Below the pieces are notes generated by a model. The model was given only the letters and a program-made list of their open reading frames with translations. It was not told the DNA's origin and searched no databases. From Roseovarius nanhaiticus (GTDB lineage: Bacteria; Pseudomonadota; Alphaproteobacteria; Rhodobacterales; Rhodobacteraceae), in contig NZ_FTNV01000006.1 of NCBI RefSeq assembly GCF_900156535.1, positions 1 through 48,408 of the forward strand: 48,408 bases of DNA. The letters are read 5' to 3'. The translations under genes were made by a program, and so were the position numbers. Below are positions 36,610 to 44,865 of the stretch, piece by piece. How positions within the stretch are numbered: the first letter of the stretch is position 1; the number at the start of each line of letters is the position of its first letter.

Positions 36610-37014
36610 CTACTCTCCGCCGATCTCATGGAGACTATTTGTGACCATGATCGACGCAAGCGCCATCGCGGCAAAAATCAACAGCGTCACCTGCGGCCCG
36701 GCCAACGAAGCCAGTGCGCCGAAAAGGCCCGATCCCAGCAAAGCTACTCCTATTACTGTGTTCGAAACTGCCGTATAGGCAGCACGGCGATCATGCGGGG
36801 CCATATCTACCAGATAGATCACCCGTCCTTGCCGCACGCCGTGATAGGCAATCATCAGCACGAACAGGACCAGAGGCAGCGCCCAGATCGTGCCCGCCAT
36901 GCCCGCCTGCTGCGCCGTCCAGCGCAGCTGCACCAGCAAAATGGCCAGAACGGTGATCGGCGCCGCCGCAGCCAGCCAGTGAAGGGCATCCAGAGGGATC
37001 AGGGAATTGTCCAT
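36610..37014 (-). pseudogene. C-terminal fragment of an MFS transporter
   Basis: About 135 codons with four transmembrane segments (WLAAAAPITVLAILLVQLRW; AGTIWALPLVLFVLMIAYHG; AVSNTVIGVALLGSGLFGAL; VTLLIFAAMALASIMVTNSL) and the loop HGVRQGRVIYLVDMAP. It resembles the last third of a 12-14-TM major facilitator; the N-terminal eight helices are absent. Stops precede the first ATG in the same frame (37024-37029). Its terminal position next to mosaic DNA suggests a deletion relic. Confidence 0.65.
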
Positions 37015-37041
37015 GGTCAATCACTACGCCTTGCGGAGGGT

Positions 37042-37158
37042 TTAGGTACGCAGCGGATGCGCGCGGATGGCCTGCGCAGCAGGCGCGCGCGCCCCGCGAA
37101 GCTGCAGATCGGCGCAGATCCAGAGTACGAATGCAAATGGCAGAAGAAAGACGGTCAT
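37042..37158 (-). CDS. Possible 38-aa hydrophobic peptide
   Basis: ATG 37158 is preceded by a GAGGGG ribosome site and opens MTVFLLPFAFVLWICADLQL, one likely membrane helix, then an Ala/Arg-rich tail to a TAA at 37042. It lies in the same reading frame as the downstream MFS fragment but separated by stops, so it could be a small gene or more MFS debris. Confidence 0.3.
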   Translation of the reverse strand: MTVFLLPFAFVLWICADLQLRGARAPAAQAIRAHPLRT

Positions 37159-37500
37159 AGGAGCAGCCCCTCGGATTGGTAACGGCCCTCAGATCGGGGC
37201 CATTGACTCTTTCAGGCTCGCATACCGGCAAAGGCCGTTCATTGATCCACGTTAACCTTGCCGAGCAATCCGGCAAAAGCGGAGGCAGCACTCAGAATGT
37301 ACCGGATTTGGCAGCACCCGCAGGCTATCAGACGACATGCAAACCGACCTTCGTGACAGACCTCCGACCCTGATCGCATCTCGATAGGCGGAGCGTTCTT
37401 CAGCACGAGGCGCGGCGAAGGCACGAAAAGAGCCCAGATCTACCCTTGTTAGAATCTAAGGAGTGTTCATAATAACTTTGATATCAACGGGTCTAACACC
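37159..37500. other. Intergenic stretch without recognised genes
   Basis: About 340 bases between the MFS debris and the DUF1648-like gene. The right part (37440-37500) is AT-rich and may hold that gene's promoter. No hairpin, tRNA or convincing coding frame is seen. Confidence 0.4.
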
Positions 37501-37803
37501 ATGATTTATGCATTCTGCGCCTCTGTCATCTTGGCTATCATTTTCTCTTCTGTAGTTGCGGGGAACAAATTTCCGACAGCGGCGCGTTTGCCAATGCAAT
37601 GGGGGTTGAACGGTAAGCCTACATGGTCAGCGCCTCGCACCGCTGCACTTACATTCACGCCAGTCTTGGCAATTATCGTCACAGGCTCTTTTATCGTTGT
37701 CGCGGGGGCTGCAACTCATATCGTCGCAATAGTGGTTAGCTTGTTTTTCGCAGCACATCTCCTGCATCTATGGCTGGTTTATCGGCATTTGATGCGGCCC
37801 TGA
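37501..37803 (+). CDS. Small DUF1648-like membrane protein
   Basis: A 100-aa protein with three hydrophobic segments (MIYAFCASVILAIIFSSVVA; FTPVLAIIVTGSFIVVAGAA; IVAIVVSLFFAAHLLHLWLV). Between the first two lies LPMQWGLNGKPTWSAPR, matching the P-x-x-x-x-x-x-G-x-P-x-x-x-x-x-K/R pattern of DUF1648 in SdpI-like proteins. Only that domain is present. Base composition is lower in GC than its neighbours, hinting at acquisition. The ribosome site is weak. Confidence 0.6.
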   Translation: MIYAFCASVILAIIFSSVVAGNKFPTAARLPMQWGLNGKPTWSAPRTAALTFTPVLAIIVTGSFIVVAGAATHIVAIVVSLFFAAHLLHLWLVYRHLMRP

Positions 37804-37999
37804 AGGTCCGCAATGTCCGCTCACCGCACCTTCGCGCGTCTTTCGTCCTAGGCCTGGTCCGTATCAGAGATGTTGGTCAGGTGGATTGGCTTCGCTGACG
37901 GAGCCTGCCGATAGGTTTCCGCAAACCGAACGCGACGTATTCCTTTTGCAAAACATTCGTCAACAGGTCCCGGCCCGCAGATGCGCATAGCGTGGCTGA

Positions 38000-38020
38000 C
38001 AGGGCGCGCGAGGCGCCCTG
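38000..38020 (-). terminator. Terminator hairpin of the phytoene-desaturase-like gene
   Basis: CAGGGCGC and GCGCCCTG form an 8-bp stem with a 5-base loop, 10 bases beyond the minus-strand stop at 38031. No T tract follows. Confidence 0.5.
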
Positions 38021-38030
38021 CCCCTCTGCC

Positions 38031-39596
38031 TCAGGTCAGCATTTTGCCCAGAAGCGTGCCGGGCCCGCCGCCCGTGCTGGCGCCGGGCCAGACGGCGGCG
38101 CCGGTGTGATAGAGCCCGTCAATCGGCGTCGTGCCGTCCGAATAGCCGCGCACGGGGCGAAAGATCGCGTTCTGCGACAGGTGGTGACTGCCGCAGACCT
38201 GATCGCCGCCCACAAGATTGGGATTGTCCGCCTCCAGATCCAGCGGCGAGACGCAGCGCATGCCCAGCACCCTGCCCCGCAGACCCGGCGCGTGCCGCTC
38301 GACCAGATCCAGCACGCGCTCGGCAAAGGGCGCCAGGGCGCCGTCCCAATCGGTCGCCGTAATCTCGCCCGCCGCATCCCCCGCGATCTCGCCCGGCACC
38401 ATGCGCACTTGCAGCCAAAGCGTATGCTGACCCTCGGGCGCGCGGCTGGGGTCGATGGCTGTCGGCTGGCCGACGACGACCACCGGCTCTTCGGGCAGAA
38501 GGCCAGCCAGCGGCTGTTGATAGGCGCGCGCCATGACGTCGAGTGTGGGCGCGATGGTGACATAGGCATACTCGCGCAGCTCCGGTCCCGCGCTCCAATC
38601 TGGCAGGTCCGAGACGGCCAGATGGATCATCACAGTGCCGGGTGCATGGCGAAACTCGGCCAGGCCTGCGTCGTAATGCGCGGTGCCCGTCCCGCCGGTC
38701 AGCCGTGCCAAAGCGCCGGGTGCGACGTTGGCGATGACCGTGCCCGACTCCAGGCTGCGCCCGTCCGCCAACTCGACGCCGCGGGCGCGCCCGCCCTCAT
38801 GGATGATGCGCGTGACCTCGGCGCTGCATTCCACCGTGCCGCCTTGCGCCTCGATCTCGGCCACCATGGCAGCGATGATGGTCCCCGAGCCGCCCCGGCC
38901 CAGCCACATCCCGCCCGCCTGATCGCCGAACGCCTCAAGATAGGGAAAGATCGCGCCCGAGGCGATGTCCGGCGCGTAGTCGATATGCATCCCCCACGGG
39001 GCCAGCGCGGCGCGGATCTTGTCGCTTTCAAAGGTGCGGCCCAGCCAATCGCGCGGCGATGACAGGCAAAACCGCGCCAATTCCAGTGAGCCGCCCCAAC
39101 CGAACTGGCGCAGCGCGCTCCAGCCCAGCCCCGCAAGCGCGGTCCATTTCATCGGGCTGCCCATCAGCCCGCCGATGACGCCCGCCCGCGCATCAAACCC
39201 GTCGCTGAGCGCGCGCCAGGTCTTCGTGTCCTGCTCTGACAGCGCCTTGACGCGCGCCAGGTTGGCCTCGCGATCAGTGCCAACGCCAAACCACGAGCCG
39301 TCATCATAGACAGAGGCAAAGCAATGCTCGGCATGGGCGAATTCGGCGCCGCGCACCTCCAGCGCCTCGCCGAAATCGGCGTAGAAGGCCGAGTTGCGGA
39401 AATTCGACAGGTTCATCGCCGCCCAGTCATGGTGAAAGCCGGGCTTGGTCAGCTCGGACGTCTTGACGGCGCCGCCGGGGCTGCCTGCCTGTTCCAGCAC
39501 GCGCACCGACCACCCGGCGCGCAGCAGATACAGGGCGCAAATCAGGCTGTTATGTCCCGATCCGATGATAATGGCGTCTTTGCTCTCATGGCTCAT
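38031..39596 (-). CDS. Phytoene desaturase-like FAD-dependent oxidoreductase
   Basis: A 521-aa flavoprotein. The N-terminal dinucleotide fold is DAIIIGSGHNSLICALYLLR followed by Glu of the second strand (VLEQAGSPGGA). The middle carries FADH-contact residues around GGSGTIIAAMVAEIEAQGG, and the C-terminus GLYHTGAAVWPGASTGGGPG is the flavin-binding end of CrtI/PYROXD2-like amine oxidase-fold proteins. GGGAG precedes ATG 39596. No other carotenoid genes are nearby, so a role in carotenoid synthesis is not implied; the family includes retinol saturases and uncharacterised oxidoreductases. Confidence 0.87.
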   Translation of the reverse strand: MSHESKDAIIIGSGHNSLICALYLLRAGWSVRVLEQAGSPGGAVKTSELTKPGFHHDWAAMNLSNFRNSAFYADFGEALEVRGAEFAHAEHCFASVYDDGSWFGVGTDREANLARVKALSEQDTKTWRALSDGFDARAGVIGGLMGSPMKWTALAGLGWSALRQFGWGGSLELARFCLSSPRDWLGRTFESDKIRAALAPWGMHIDYAPDIASGAIFPYLEAFGDQAGGMWLGRGGSGTIIAAMVAEIEAQGGTVECSAEVTRIIHEGGRARGVELADGRSLESGTVIANVAPGALARLTGGTGTAHYDAGLAEFRHAPGTVMIHLAVSDLPDWSAGPELREYAYVTIAPTLDVMARAYQQPLAGLLPEEPVVVVGQPTAIDPSRAPEGQHTLWLQVRMVPGEIAGDAAGEITATDWDGALAPFAERVLDLVERHAPGLRGRVLGMRCVSPLDLEADNPNLVGGDQVCGSHHLSQNAIFRPVRGYSDGTTPIDGLYHTGAAVWPGASTGGGPGTLLGKMLT

Positions 39597-39752
39597 GGCT
39601 GGCTCCCGGCAAATCGTCCCCCGGCAGGGGGGTGTCATTCGTGCAGTCCTTTTGACCTATGCCCTGCCGCGCAAAGAGCAAGGCACGCTCTGTTGCGCGG
39701 GCCCGTACCGGCAGGCTATGACGCCCCATCGCCGTTCAGCAAGGACAGTAAA

Positions 39753-40439
39753 ATGCCGCACTCACAGGACAATTCCATCCGGCGACACGGCCTCAAACCC
39801 GCCTGGGCCGAAGTTGTCCTCGCGTTCCTTCTTGCGGCGATCGCGGGCTGGATCGATGCGGTGGGCTTCTTGCATTTCGGTGGTTTGTTCGTGTCGTTCA
39901 TGAGCGGGAACACGACCCGTCTGGGGGTCGATATCGGGCATGCGGATCCGCTTCTGATGCTCCTTCCGGCGGTGGTCATCGCGTGCTTTGTGCTGGGTGC
40001 CTTTGTCGGAACGCTGATTTATCGCGGCGCGCGCGGCTATGGCGGCGCATTGGTGCTGGCGGTCGTTGCGCTGACGCTCTGCGCCGCGCTGGTGCTGCAC
40101 GGTCGCCACGGGATCGAGGCGGTCTTTGCGGGCCTGCTCGCGGCGGCGATGGGAATGCAGAACACGGCGATGCAGGGGGTGGCCGGTCATGCGGTCGGCC
40201 TGACCTATCTGACCGGGAACCTGACCAAGCTGGGACAGAACCTGGCCCTGATGATATTGGGCGAGGATACGGGGCGCAAATGCCTGCTGTTCGCCGGAAT
40301 ATGGGCCGCCATGTTCAGCGGCGCCATCGGGGGCGCGCTGGCCCATACCCGCGCGGATCTGGCCGCGCTCGGACCGGTGATGGTGCTGCTTGGGATCATT
40401 GCCATCCTTCGGGCAGCTTATGTCCGGATGCGGCATTAA
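39753..40439 (+). CDS. YoaK family (DUF1275) membrane protein
   Basis: A 228-aa protein with six hydrophobic segments. VVLAFLLAAIAGWIDAVGFL and the following FGGLFVSFMSGNTTRLG are the hallmark of DUF1275, as is GMQNTAMQGVAG further on. AAGGACAG lies before ATG 39753. It is divergent from the phytoene-desaturase-like gene. The molecular function of the family is not established. Confidence 0.9.
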   Translation: MPHSQDNSIRRHGLKPAWAEVVLAFLLAAIAGWIDAVGFLHFGGLFVSFMSGNTTRLGVDIGHADPLLMLLPAVVIACFVLGAFVGTLIYRGARGYGGALVLAVVALTLCAALVLHGRHGIEAVFAGLLAAAMGMQNTAMQGVAGHAVGLTYLTGNLTKLGQNLALMILGEDTGRKCLLFAGIWAAMFSGAIGGALAHTRADLAALGPVMVLLGIIAILRAAYVRMRH

Positions 40440-40576
40440 AGCCCCATAGAGGCCTGCCCCACCACGCGGAAAAGCGCGCGGCGCGGTGTTTGCGGCGCCG
40501 TGCGTCCAGCGCGAGACGCTTGGAAAAAAAGCCGGGTTGCTGTACCATTCATGGCTATCCATGGGAGGATGCTGAC

Positions 40577-41863
40577 ATGACCGACAAGACAGTAACCGAC
40601 ACGGCACGGCCCGACAGCGCAGCCGTCACCGAAGCCGCAGAACAGCCCTCGCGCCGGGCATTTTTGGCGACGACCGGCCTGACCGCGCTTGGCGCCTACG
40701 CCGGAATGGCGATTCCCAATGGCGACGGCCTGGCGGCCTTCGCCCAGGCAAGCGGAACGACCGTCGAGGAGATCATGGCGGCCAAGGACGGCCTTGTCCT
40801 GATGAACGATCGCCCGCTCAACATGGAGACGCCCGCGCATCTGCTGGATGCCGACGTCACCCCTTACGAGCATTTCTTCGTCCGCAACAACGGCATGGTG
40901 CCGGAGACTGCTCTGGACATGGACGCCGAAGGCTGGACTCTCACCATCGACGGCGAGGTGGACACGCCGCTGGAGCTGAGCCTTGATGAGCTGAAAGAGC
41001 GGTTCGAGACCGTGACACAGCGGCTTGTGCTGGAATGCGGCGGCAACGGGCGCGCCTATTTCAATCCGGGCGCCTCGGGCAACCAGTGGACCACCGGCGC
41101 GGTGGCCTGCGCCGACTGGACCGGCGTGCGCCTTAGCGACGTTCTGAATGCCGCGGGGGTCAAGGACAGCGCCGTCTATACCGCCCATTACGGCAACGAC
41201 CCGCATCTTTCGGGCGATCCGGACAAGGACGCAATTTCGCGCGGGGCGCCCATCGACAAGGCCATGGCCGAGGGCAGCATGATCGCGTGGGAAATGAACG
41301 GAGAGCCGATTCCGGCGGTACATGGCTTCCCTCTGAGGGTGGTGATCCCCGGCTATCCCGGCTCGGCCTCGCAGAAATTCCTGACCCGGATCTGGATTCG
41401 GGACCAGGAGCATGACGGCGCCAAAATGACGGGCTATTCCTACCGCGTCCCCGCCTACCCCGTCGCCCCCGGCACCGAAGTGCCCGAGGAGGATATGGTG
41501 GTCCTGACCGAAATGCCGGTGAAATCGCTGATCACCAACCCCCGATCCGGCACCGAGACCGCCGCCGGTCAGGCAACGGAAGTGCGGGGCCACGCTTGGG
41601 CGGGCAGCGGCGATATCCAGTCGGTGGACGTTTCGATCGACTTTGGCCAGACTTGGACCAAGGCCAATCTGGACCCCGCGAAAAACAAGTTCGCCTGGCA
41701 GCGGTTCCGTGCCGATGTGACCCTGCCCGAGGCAGGATATTACGAGGTCTGGGCGCGCGCCACCGACATGAACGGCGTGATGCAGCCCCCCGTTGTGCCG
41801 GGCTGGAACCCGCGCGGCTACGGCAACAACATGCAGCACCGTATCGCCCTGATCGCCACCTGA
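40577..41863 (+). CDS. Sulfite dehydrogenase / sulfite oxidase-type molybdopterin subunit (SorA/SoxC-like)
   Basis: A 428-aa periplasmic molybdoenzyme. A twin-arginine signal (SRRAFLATTGLTALGAYAG, Arg26-Arg27) directs Tat export after cofactor insertion. The oxidoreductase molybdopterin domain contains the molybdenum-ligating Cys154 (VLECGGNGRAYF). The C-terminal dimerisation domain begins around PVKSLITNPRSG and includes VDVSIDFGQTWTKA. GGGAGGA precedes the ATG. Paired with a downstream c-type cytochrome it should oxidise sulfite to sulfate in the periplasm. No other sox genes are adjacent, favouring SorAB-like function over a thiosulfate-oxidising SoxCD; this fits organosulfonate breakdown but is not proven by sequence. 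Confidence 0.9.
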   Translation: MTDKTVTDTARPDSAAVTEAAEQPSRRAFLATTGLTALGAYAGMAIPNGDGLAAFAQASGTTVEEIMAAKDGLVLMNDRPLNMETPAHLLDADVTPYEHFFVRNNGMVPETALDMDAEGWTLTIDGEVDTPLELSLDELKERFETVTQRLVLECGGNGRAYFNPGASGNQWTTGAVACADWTGVRLSDVLNAAGVKDSAVYTAHYGNDPHLSGDPDKDAISRGAPIDKAMAEGSMIAWEMNGEPIPAVHGFPLRVVIPGYPGSASQKFLTRIWIRDQEHDGAKMTGYSYRVPAYPVAPGTEVPEEDMVVLTEMPVKSLITNPRSGTETAAGQATEVRGHAWAGSGDIQSVDVSIDFGQTWTKANLDPAKNKFAWQRFRADVTLPEAGYYEVWARATDMNGVMQPPVVPGWNPRGYGNNMQHRIALIAT

Positions 41864-41870
41864 CCGCAAT

Positions 41871-41901
41871 GCGGGGGCAGGGCCAATGCGCCCTGCCCCG
41901 C
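41871..41901 (+). terminator. Strong hairpin between the sulfite dehydrogenase subunit genes
   Basis: GCGGGGGCAGGGC and GCGCCCTGCCCCGC pair with a 4-base loop (one bulged G), ending 20 bases before the cytochrome start and followed by TCTTAT. It may partly terminate or stabilise the upstream mRNA and so set the subunit ratio. Confidence 0.55.
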
Positions 41902-41920
41902 TCTTATCCGAGAGGGCTCA

Positions 41921-42313
41921 ATGACTTATACTACAGCCACGCCGCGCGCGGCGCTCCTTGCGCTCGGGCTTTGCGCAGCCAGTGCCGCGCAGGCCTATGA
42001 CCCGATGGCGCCCGCCGCCAACCCCCTGACCCCCGCCGCGCCCCCCGCCGCGCCTCAGGCCGAGGCCAGGCAGACCGCCGCGCCCGACCCCGAGCTGGGG
42101 ATGCTACCCAAGGGCGACGGCGCCGAGGCGACCTATTATCAATGTATCGCCTGCCACTCGACCGCGATCATCCGCCAGCAGCACCTGACCGATGCCCGCT
42201 GGGACTATCTGTGGACATGGATGGTCGAGGATCAGGGCATGTCCGAGCCTGACGAGGAAACCAAAGAGCAGATCCTCAGCTATCTCAAAAAGCATTTCTC
42301 GTCCGAACGGTAA
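41921..42313 (+). CDS. c-type cytochrome subunit of sulfite dehydrogenase (SorB/SoxD-like)
   Basis: A 130-aa exported monohaem cytochrome. The signal peptide ends at AQA-25 before YDPMAP. A Pro/Ala-rich linker (30-55) precedes the haem motif CIACH (Cys75, Cys78, His79). Met101 or Met107 may be the sixth ligand. It follows the molybdenum subunit by 57 bases and would take its electrons and pass them to the respiratory chain. GAGAGGG lies before the start. Confidence 0.87.
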   Translation: MTYTTATPRAALLALGLCAASAAQAYDPMAPAANPLTPAAPPAAPQAEARQTAAPDPELGMLPKGDGAEATYYQCIACHSTAIIRQQHLTDARWDYLWTWMVEDQGMSEPDEETKEQILSYLKKHFSSER

Positions 42314-42393
42314 GGCGCGGCCCCTGCCCCGCCGGTCAGGCGGTCATCCAAAGGCCGCATCATGGGCAGGTCGCGCGCCGATATCCGGCTCCG

Positions 42394-42427
42394 TTGACCG
42401 AAATCGGCTGTTGGCATATATTGCCAA
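42394..42427 (+). promoter_or_regulatory. parDE promoter with operator over the -10 box
   Basis: TTGACC (42394-42399), a 17-base spacer and TATATT (42417-42422) form a good sigma-70 promoter. The inverted repeat TTGGCATATATTGCCAA (42411-42427) covers the -10, so a bound ParD-type dimer would block transcription. AGGAG of the antitoxin gene follows at 42431. Confidence 0.65.
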
Positions 42428-42443
42428 AAAAGGAGATTTGCCG

Positions 42444-42701
42444 ATGGTAACCCGCAACGTTGTCCTGACGGAAACCCAGGACCATCTGGTTCAGGCATTG
42501 GTGGCATCCGGGCGTTTTCAGAACGTAAGTGAGGCAATGCGCGCTGGTCTGAAACTGTTGGAGCAGGAGGAGGCACAGCTTGCCGAGATCCGAAAAGGCC
42601 TGCTTGAAGGTCTGGCGCAGGCCAAGGCGGGCGATCTTGCTGAGGGCAGCGGCAAAGACGCGATCCGCCGGGCCTTTGCGACTGCGCGCGCCCGTTCATG
42701 A
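42444..42701 (+). CDS. parD: ParD-family antitoxin
   Basis: An 85-aa protein. Residues 2-45 form a ribbon-helix-helix DNA-binding domain (TRNVVLTETQDHLVQALVAS; FQNVSEAMRAGLKLLEQEE) of the ParD type. The Gly/Ala/Lys-rich C-terminal part would wrap the toxin. AGGAG is well placed. It overlaps the toxin gene by ATGA, the standard antitoxin-first order, and is likely autoregulated through the palindrome in its promoter. Confidence 0.88.
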   Translation: MVTRNVVLTETQDHLVQALVASGRFQNVSEAMRAGLKLLEQEEAQLAEIRKGLLEGLAQAKAGDLAEGSGKDAIRRAFATARARS

Positions 42702-43033
42702 GCCGATCCTTTCGGCTGACGCGTCGCGCAGAAGCCAGCCTTGTCGAGATCGCCCGCTGGACGATCGAGACTTTTGGGCCGCGCCAGTCAAAGCTTTACG
42801 AGGCAGAGTTGCTCAACCGCTGTGAAGGCATTTTGAGCGGCGCGGCGCACAGCCGCAGTTGCGCCGCCCTTGTGAACCAGGCCGATGACTTGCGGTTCAT
42901 CAGGGCAGGAGAGCATTTTGTGGTTTTCTGGGACCAGCCCGAGGAGATCGTCATCGTAGATATCCTGCACTCTCGCTGTGATCTATCCTGTCACGTGGCG
43001 GCGCTGATGGCGCTGAAAAACGAAGGCGTATGA
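42698..43033 (+). CDS. parE: ParE/RelE-superfamily toxin
   Basis: A 111-aa protein with the ParE fold pattern: SFRLTRRAEASLVEIARWTI, a central helix with CEGILSG, then strands LRFIRAGEHFVVFWD and EEIVIVDILHSRCD. ParE toxins poison DNA gyrase; RelE relatives cleave mRNA. Similarity is closer to ParE, which agrees with the ParD partner. The gene appears intact. Confidence 0.87.
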   Translation: MSRSFRLTRRAEASLVEIARWTIETFGPRQSKLYEAELLNRCEGILSGAAHSRSCAALVNQADDLRFIRAGEHFVVFWDQPEEIVIVDILHSRCDLSCHVAALMALKNEGV

Positions 43034-43093
43034 TCAAGCGTGCCTGCCGCGCGCGCACATGGACAGGACCGCACAAGGAGGGTTGGCGACCGT

Positions 43094-43576
43094 ATGCGAA
43101 ACGAACAGACAGACGAGCGCGTCACGCCCACCGAACGCCGGGCGTTGCAGGATGCCATCGCGCGCGCATTGGAGGCGGCACGCGCCTCGGGCAGAACCGG
43201 CATCGCGGCAGCGATCGTTTCGGGCAACCGCGTGCTCGAAATTGCAGAAAATACTGTCCACGCTGCAAGTGATCCGACCAAGCACGCCGAGATGGTGGCC
43301 CTGGCCGCTCTGTCACAACGACAGGACCGCGAGGATCTGAGTGATTGCACACTAATCTCGACCCTGCAGCCCTGCGAGATGTGCCTTTCAGCGATGAGAT
43401 TTGCGGGCATCCGCAAAGTCGTCTTTGCAGCACGGCAGGAAAATGTAGCGGCAAAGTATTTTGTCTTTCCACGGCTGCGCATCGAAGATTTCGCGGCCGC
43501 GGGCGAGACCTTCGAGCATGTCGGCGGCATCGGCGAGGCGGACGTTCTGTCGCTGTATGAGTGCGGGCAGGAATAG
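43094..43576 (+). CDS. Nucleoside/cytidine deaminase-family protein
   Basis: A 160-aa zinc deaminase: HAE (His64, Glu66) and PCEMC (Pro93, Cys94, Cys97) form the catalytic zinc site. The C-terminal part is typical of guanine/nucleoside deaminases or TadA-like enzymes. An AGGAGG lies 12 bases before ATG 43094, rather far. It is 60 bases after the toxin gene and is closed by a bidirectional terminator. tRNA adenosine deaminase is unlikely since TadA motifs around the anticodon-binding site are not evident. Confidence 0.88.
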   Translation: MRNEQTDERVTPTERRALQDAIARALEAARASGRTGIAAAIVSGNRVLEIAENTVHAASDPTKHAEMVALAALSQRQDREDLSDCTLISTLQPCEMCLSAMRFAGIRKVVFAARQENVAAKYFVFPRLRIEDFAAAGETFEHVGGIGEADVLSLYECGQE

Positions 43577-43614
43577 GCGTTGCCGTAATCCAAGGCGAAC
43601 GGCGCGCGCCTTGC

Positions 43615-43648
43615 AAAAAGCCGGGCCAAACACCTTATCCCGGCTTTT
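43615..43648. terminator. Bidirectional intrinsic terminator
   Basis: AAAAGCCGGG (43616-43625) and CCCGGCTTTT (43639-43648) pair perfectly over 10 bases with A/T tails on both sides. It serves the deaminase on the plus strand and the DUF421 gene on the minus strand; the right arm overlaps the last codons of the latter. Confidence 0.8.
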
Positions 43649-44183
43649 CGGCACTTCCGGGCCCGGCCGCATCCAATCTGACGCCTTGAAGCAGCACAGC
43701 ATCCATTCTGGTGCCATGGATCACCGAAATATTGCCCGTCGTCTCAAGGATGACCGCCCGGATCCGGGAAATGTCGCCCGCATTGGCCTCTCGCAGCTTG
43801 GCGATCAGATCGTCCTCTGTAACGCGGGTCTGCCGCAGTGCATCCCGAAGGATGACGCCGTCCTTCATCAAGAGAAGGGGCGTATTCTGCACCACCTCAT
43901 CAAACCGGGAGGATGCATAGCGCAGGCGCGATACGGCATATTGAACACCAAACAACGCCGCCATGGCAGCCAGCGTTTGAACCAGCGGCGCCCACCCGCC
44001 CGACTGCGATGCACCTGCCAGAAGAGAGCCCATTGCGACGGTCATCACGAAATCGAAATTCGTCATTTTCGAAAATGACCGCAACCCGACGACGCGTACC
44101 AGCAATATTACCCAAGCAATCCCCAAGGTGCTGAGCAGCGCGCCCTTGGCCAGTGCGTCGAGTAGCGGTGGCTCAAAAAACAT
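43635..44183 (-). CDS. DUF421 (YetF-like) membrane protein
   Basis: A 182-aa protein with three N-terminal transmembrane segments, including GALLSTLGIAWVILLVRVVG, followed by the signature GLRSFSKMTNFDFVMTVAMG. The cytoplasmic domain contains NTPLLLMKDGVILRDALRQT and DLIAKLREANAGDISRIRAV. GGGAGG precedes ATG 44183. Family function is poorly known; in spore-formers and pseudomonads members are stress- or envelope-associated. A very good GGAAC-N17-CGTT promoter lies 56 bases upstream, suggesting stress control. Confidence 0.88.
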   Translation of the reverse strand: MFFEPPLLDALAKGALLSTLGIAWVILLVRVVGLRSFSKMTNFDFVMTVAMGSLLAGASQSGGWAPLVQTLAAMAALFGVQYAVSRLRYASSRFDEVVQNTPLLLMKDGVILRDALRQTRVTEDDLIAKLREANAGDISRIRAVILETTGNISVIHGTRMDAVLLQGVRLDAAGPGSAEKPG

Positions 44184-44238
44184 GGGACCTCCCGTGAAAA
44201 GGGCCGCACAATCGCCGGCGGCTCGGATGCCCATTCGA

Positions 44239-44264
44239 AACGGCAGACGCGGGATATTCGTTCC
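44239..44264 (-). promoter_or_regulatory. EcfG-type promoter candidate for the DUF421 gene
   Basis: On the minus strand GGAAC (44264-44260), 17 bases and CGTT (44242-44239) match the published alphaproteobacterial general-stress consensus exactly. The predicted transcript start leaves a leader of about 50 bases. Confidence 0.5.
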
Positions 44265-44479
44265 GCGACAGGCCGTGCGCGCAGCCGGGGGGCGCAGGCG
44301 GCGGCCGTCACCCGCAGGGCCCTGCGATCCTCCCACATCCGGCCGGGAAATAGCCGAACCTGCGCCGGTCATGGCGGGCAGGACCGCGATCCTGTCCGGC
44401 GGTCTAGAGCGTCACAGGGCGCCCGATCTTGCTGCGCCGATAGCGCAGAGGCCCGTCGCCCGGCACACCCGGCGGACAT

Positions 44480-44505
44480 GGAACTGTCTGATCCGGCCAA
44501 TGGTT
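44480..44505 (+). promoter_or_regulatory. GGAAC-N17-GGTT promoter-like sequence for the PAP2 gene
   Basis: GGAAC (44480-44484) and GGTT (44502-44505) are 17 bases apart. Since the ATG follows at 44513, the transcript would be nearly leaderless; no ribosome site is seen before that ATG, which is consistent. Confidence 0.3.
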
Positions 44506-44512
44506 TACCCAT

Positions 44513-44833
44513 ATGAATTCTGGAATCTTACCTTTTATGATCGGCTGGTGCCGCCGTCATATCGAAGCGACGTCACTGATCCTTTTGAGTATCAGTATCG
44601 GTGCCGTTTGGATGCTTGCCGAATTGACCGACGAGGTTGTCGAAGGCTCTACCCGAGACCTTGACCGCGATGTCCTGCTGCTGCTTCGCACGCCGGGCGA
44701 TCTGTCCGATCCAATCGGTCCTTGGTGGCTGGAAGAGATGGGCCGCGACATCACGGCCCTCGGCGGTGTTGCGGTCCTGACGATCACGACGCTTATCATT
44801 GAAGTGGTCCCAGAAAACCGGACAGTCGGCTAA
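44513..44833 (+). pseudogene. PAP2-family phosphatase, 5' part (interrupted by IS3-family element)
   Basis: The first ~95 codons of a membrane phosphatase with helix ATSLILLSISIGAVWMLAEL and then LGGVAVLTITTLII at the break. From 44800 the frame runs into the insertion element and ends at TAA 44831-44833. The remainder of the gene is at 46058-46502. The catalytic motifs are all in that second part, so this product would be inactive. Confidence 0.88.
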
Positions 44834-44865
44834 GGTGTATCCCAAAACTTTGAAGGGATACGAGA

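Larger units (their letters stand above)
44184..44512. other. Divergent promoter region between DUF421 and PAP2 genes
   Basis: About 330 bases without a coding gene. It contains two outward-facing GGAAC-type promoter-like sequences, one for each flanking gene (44239-44264 minus, 44480-44505 plus). Nothing else is recognised. Confidence 0.5.

Noticed and set aside
38031..39596. Carotenoid biosynthesis gene crtI
   Set aside because: No crtB, crtE or other pigment genes nearby, and the closer resemblance is to PYROXD2-like oxidoreductases.
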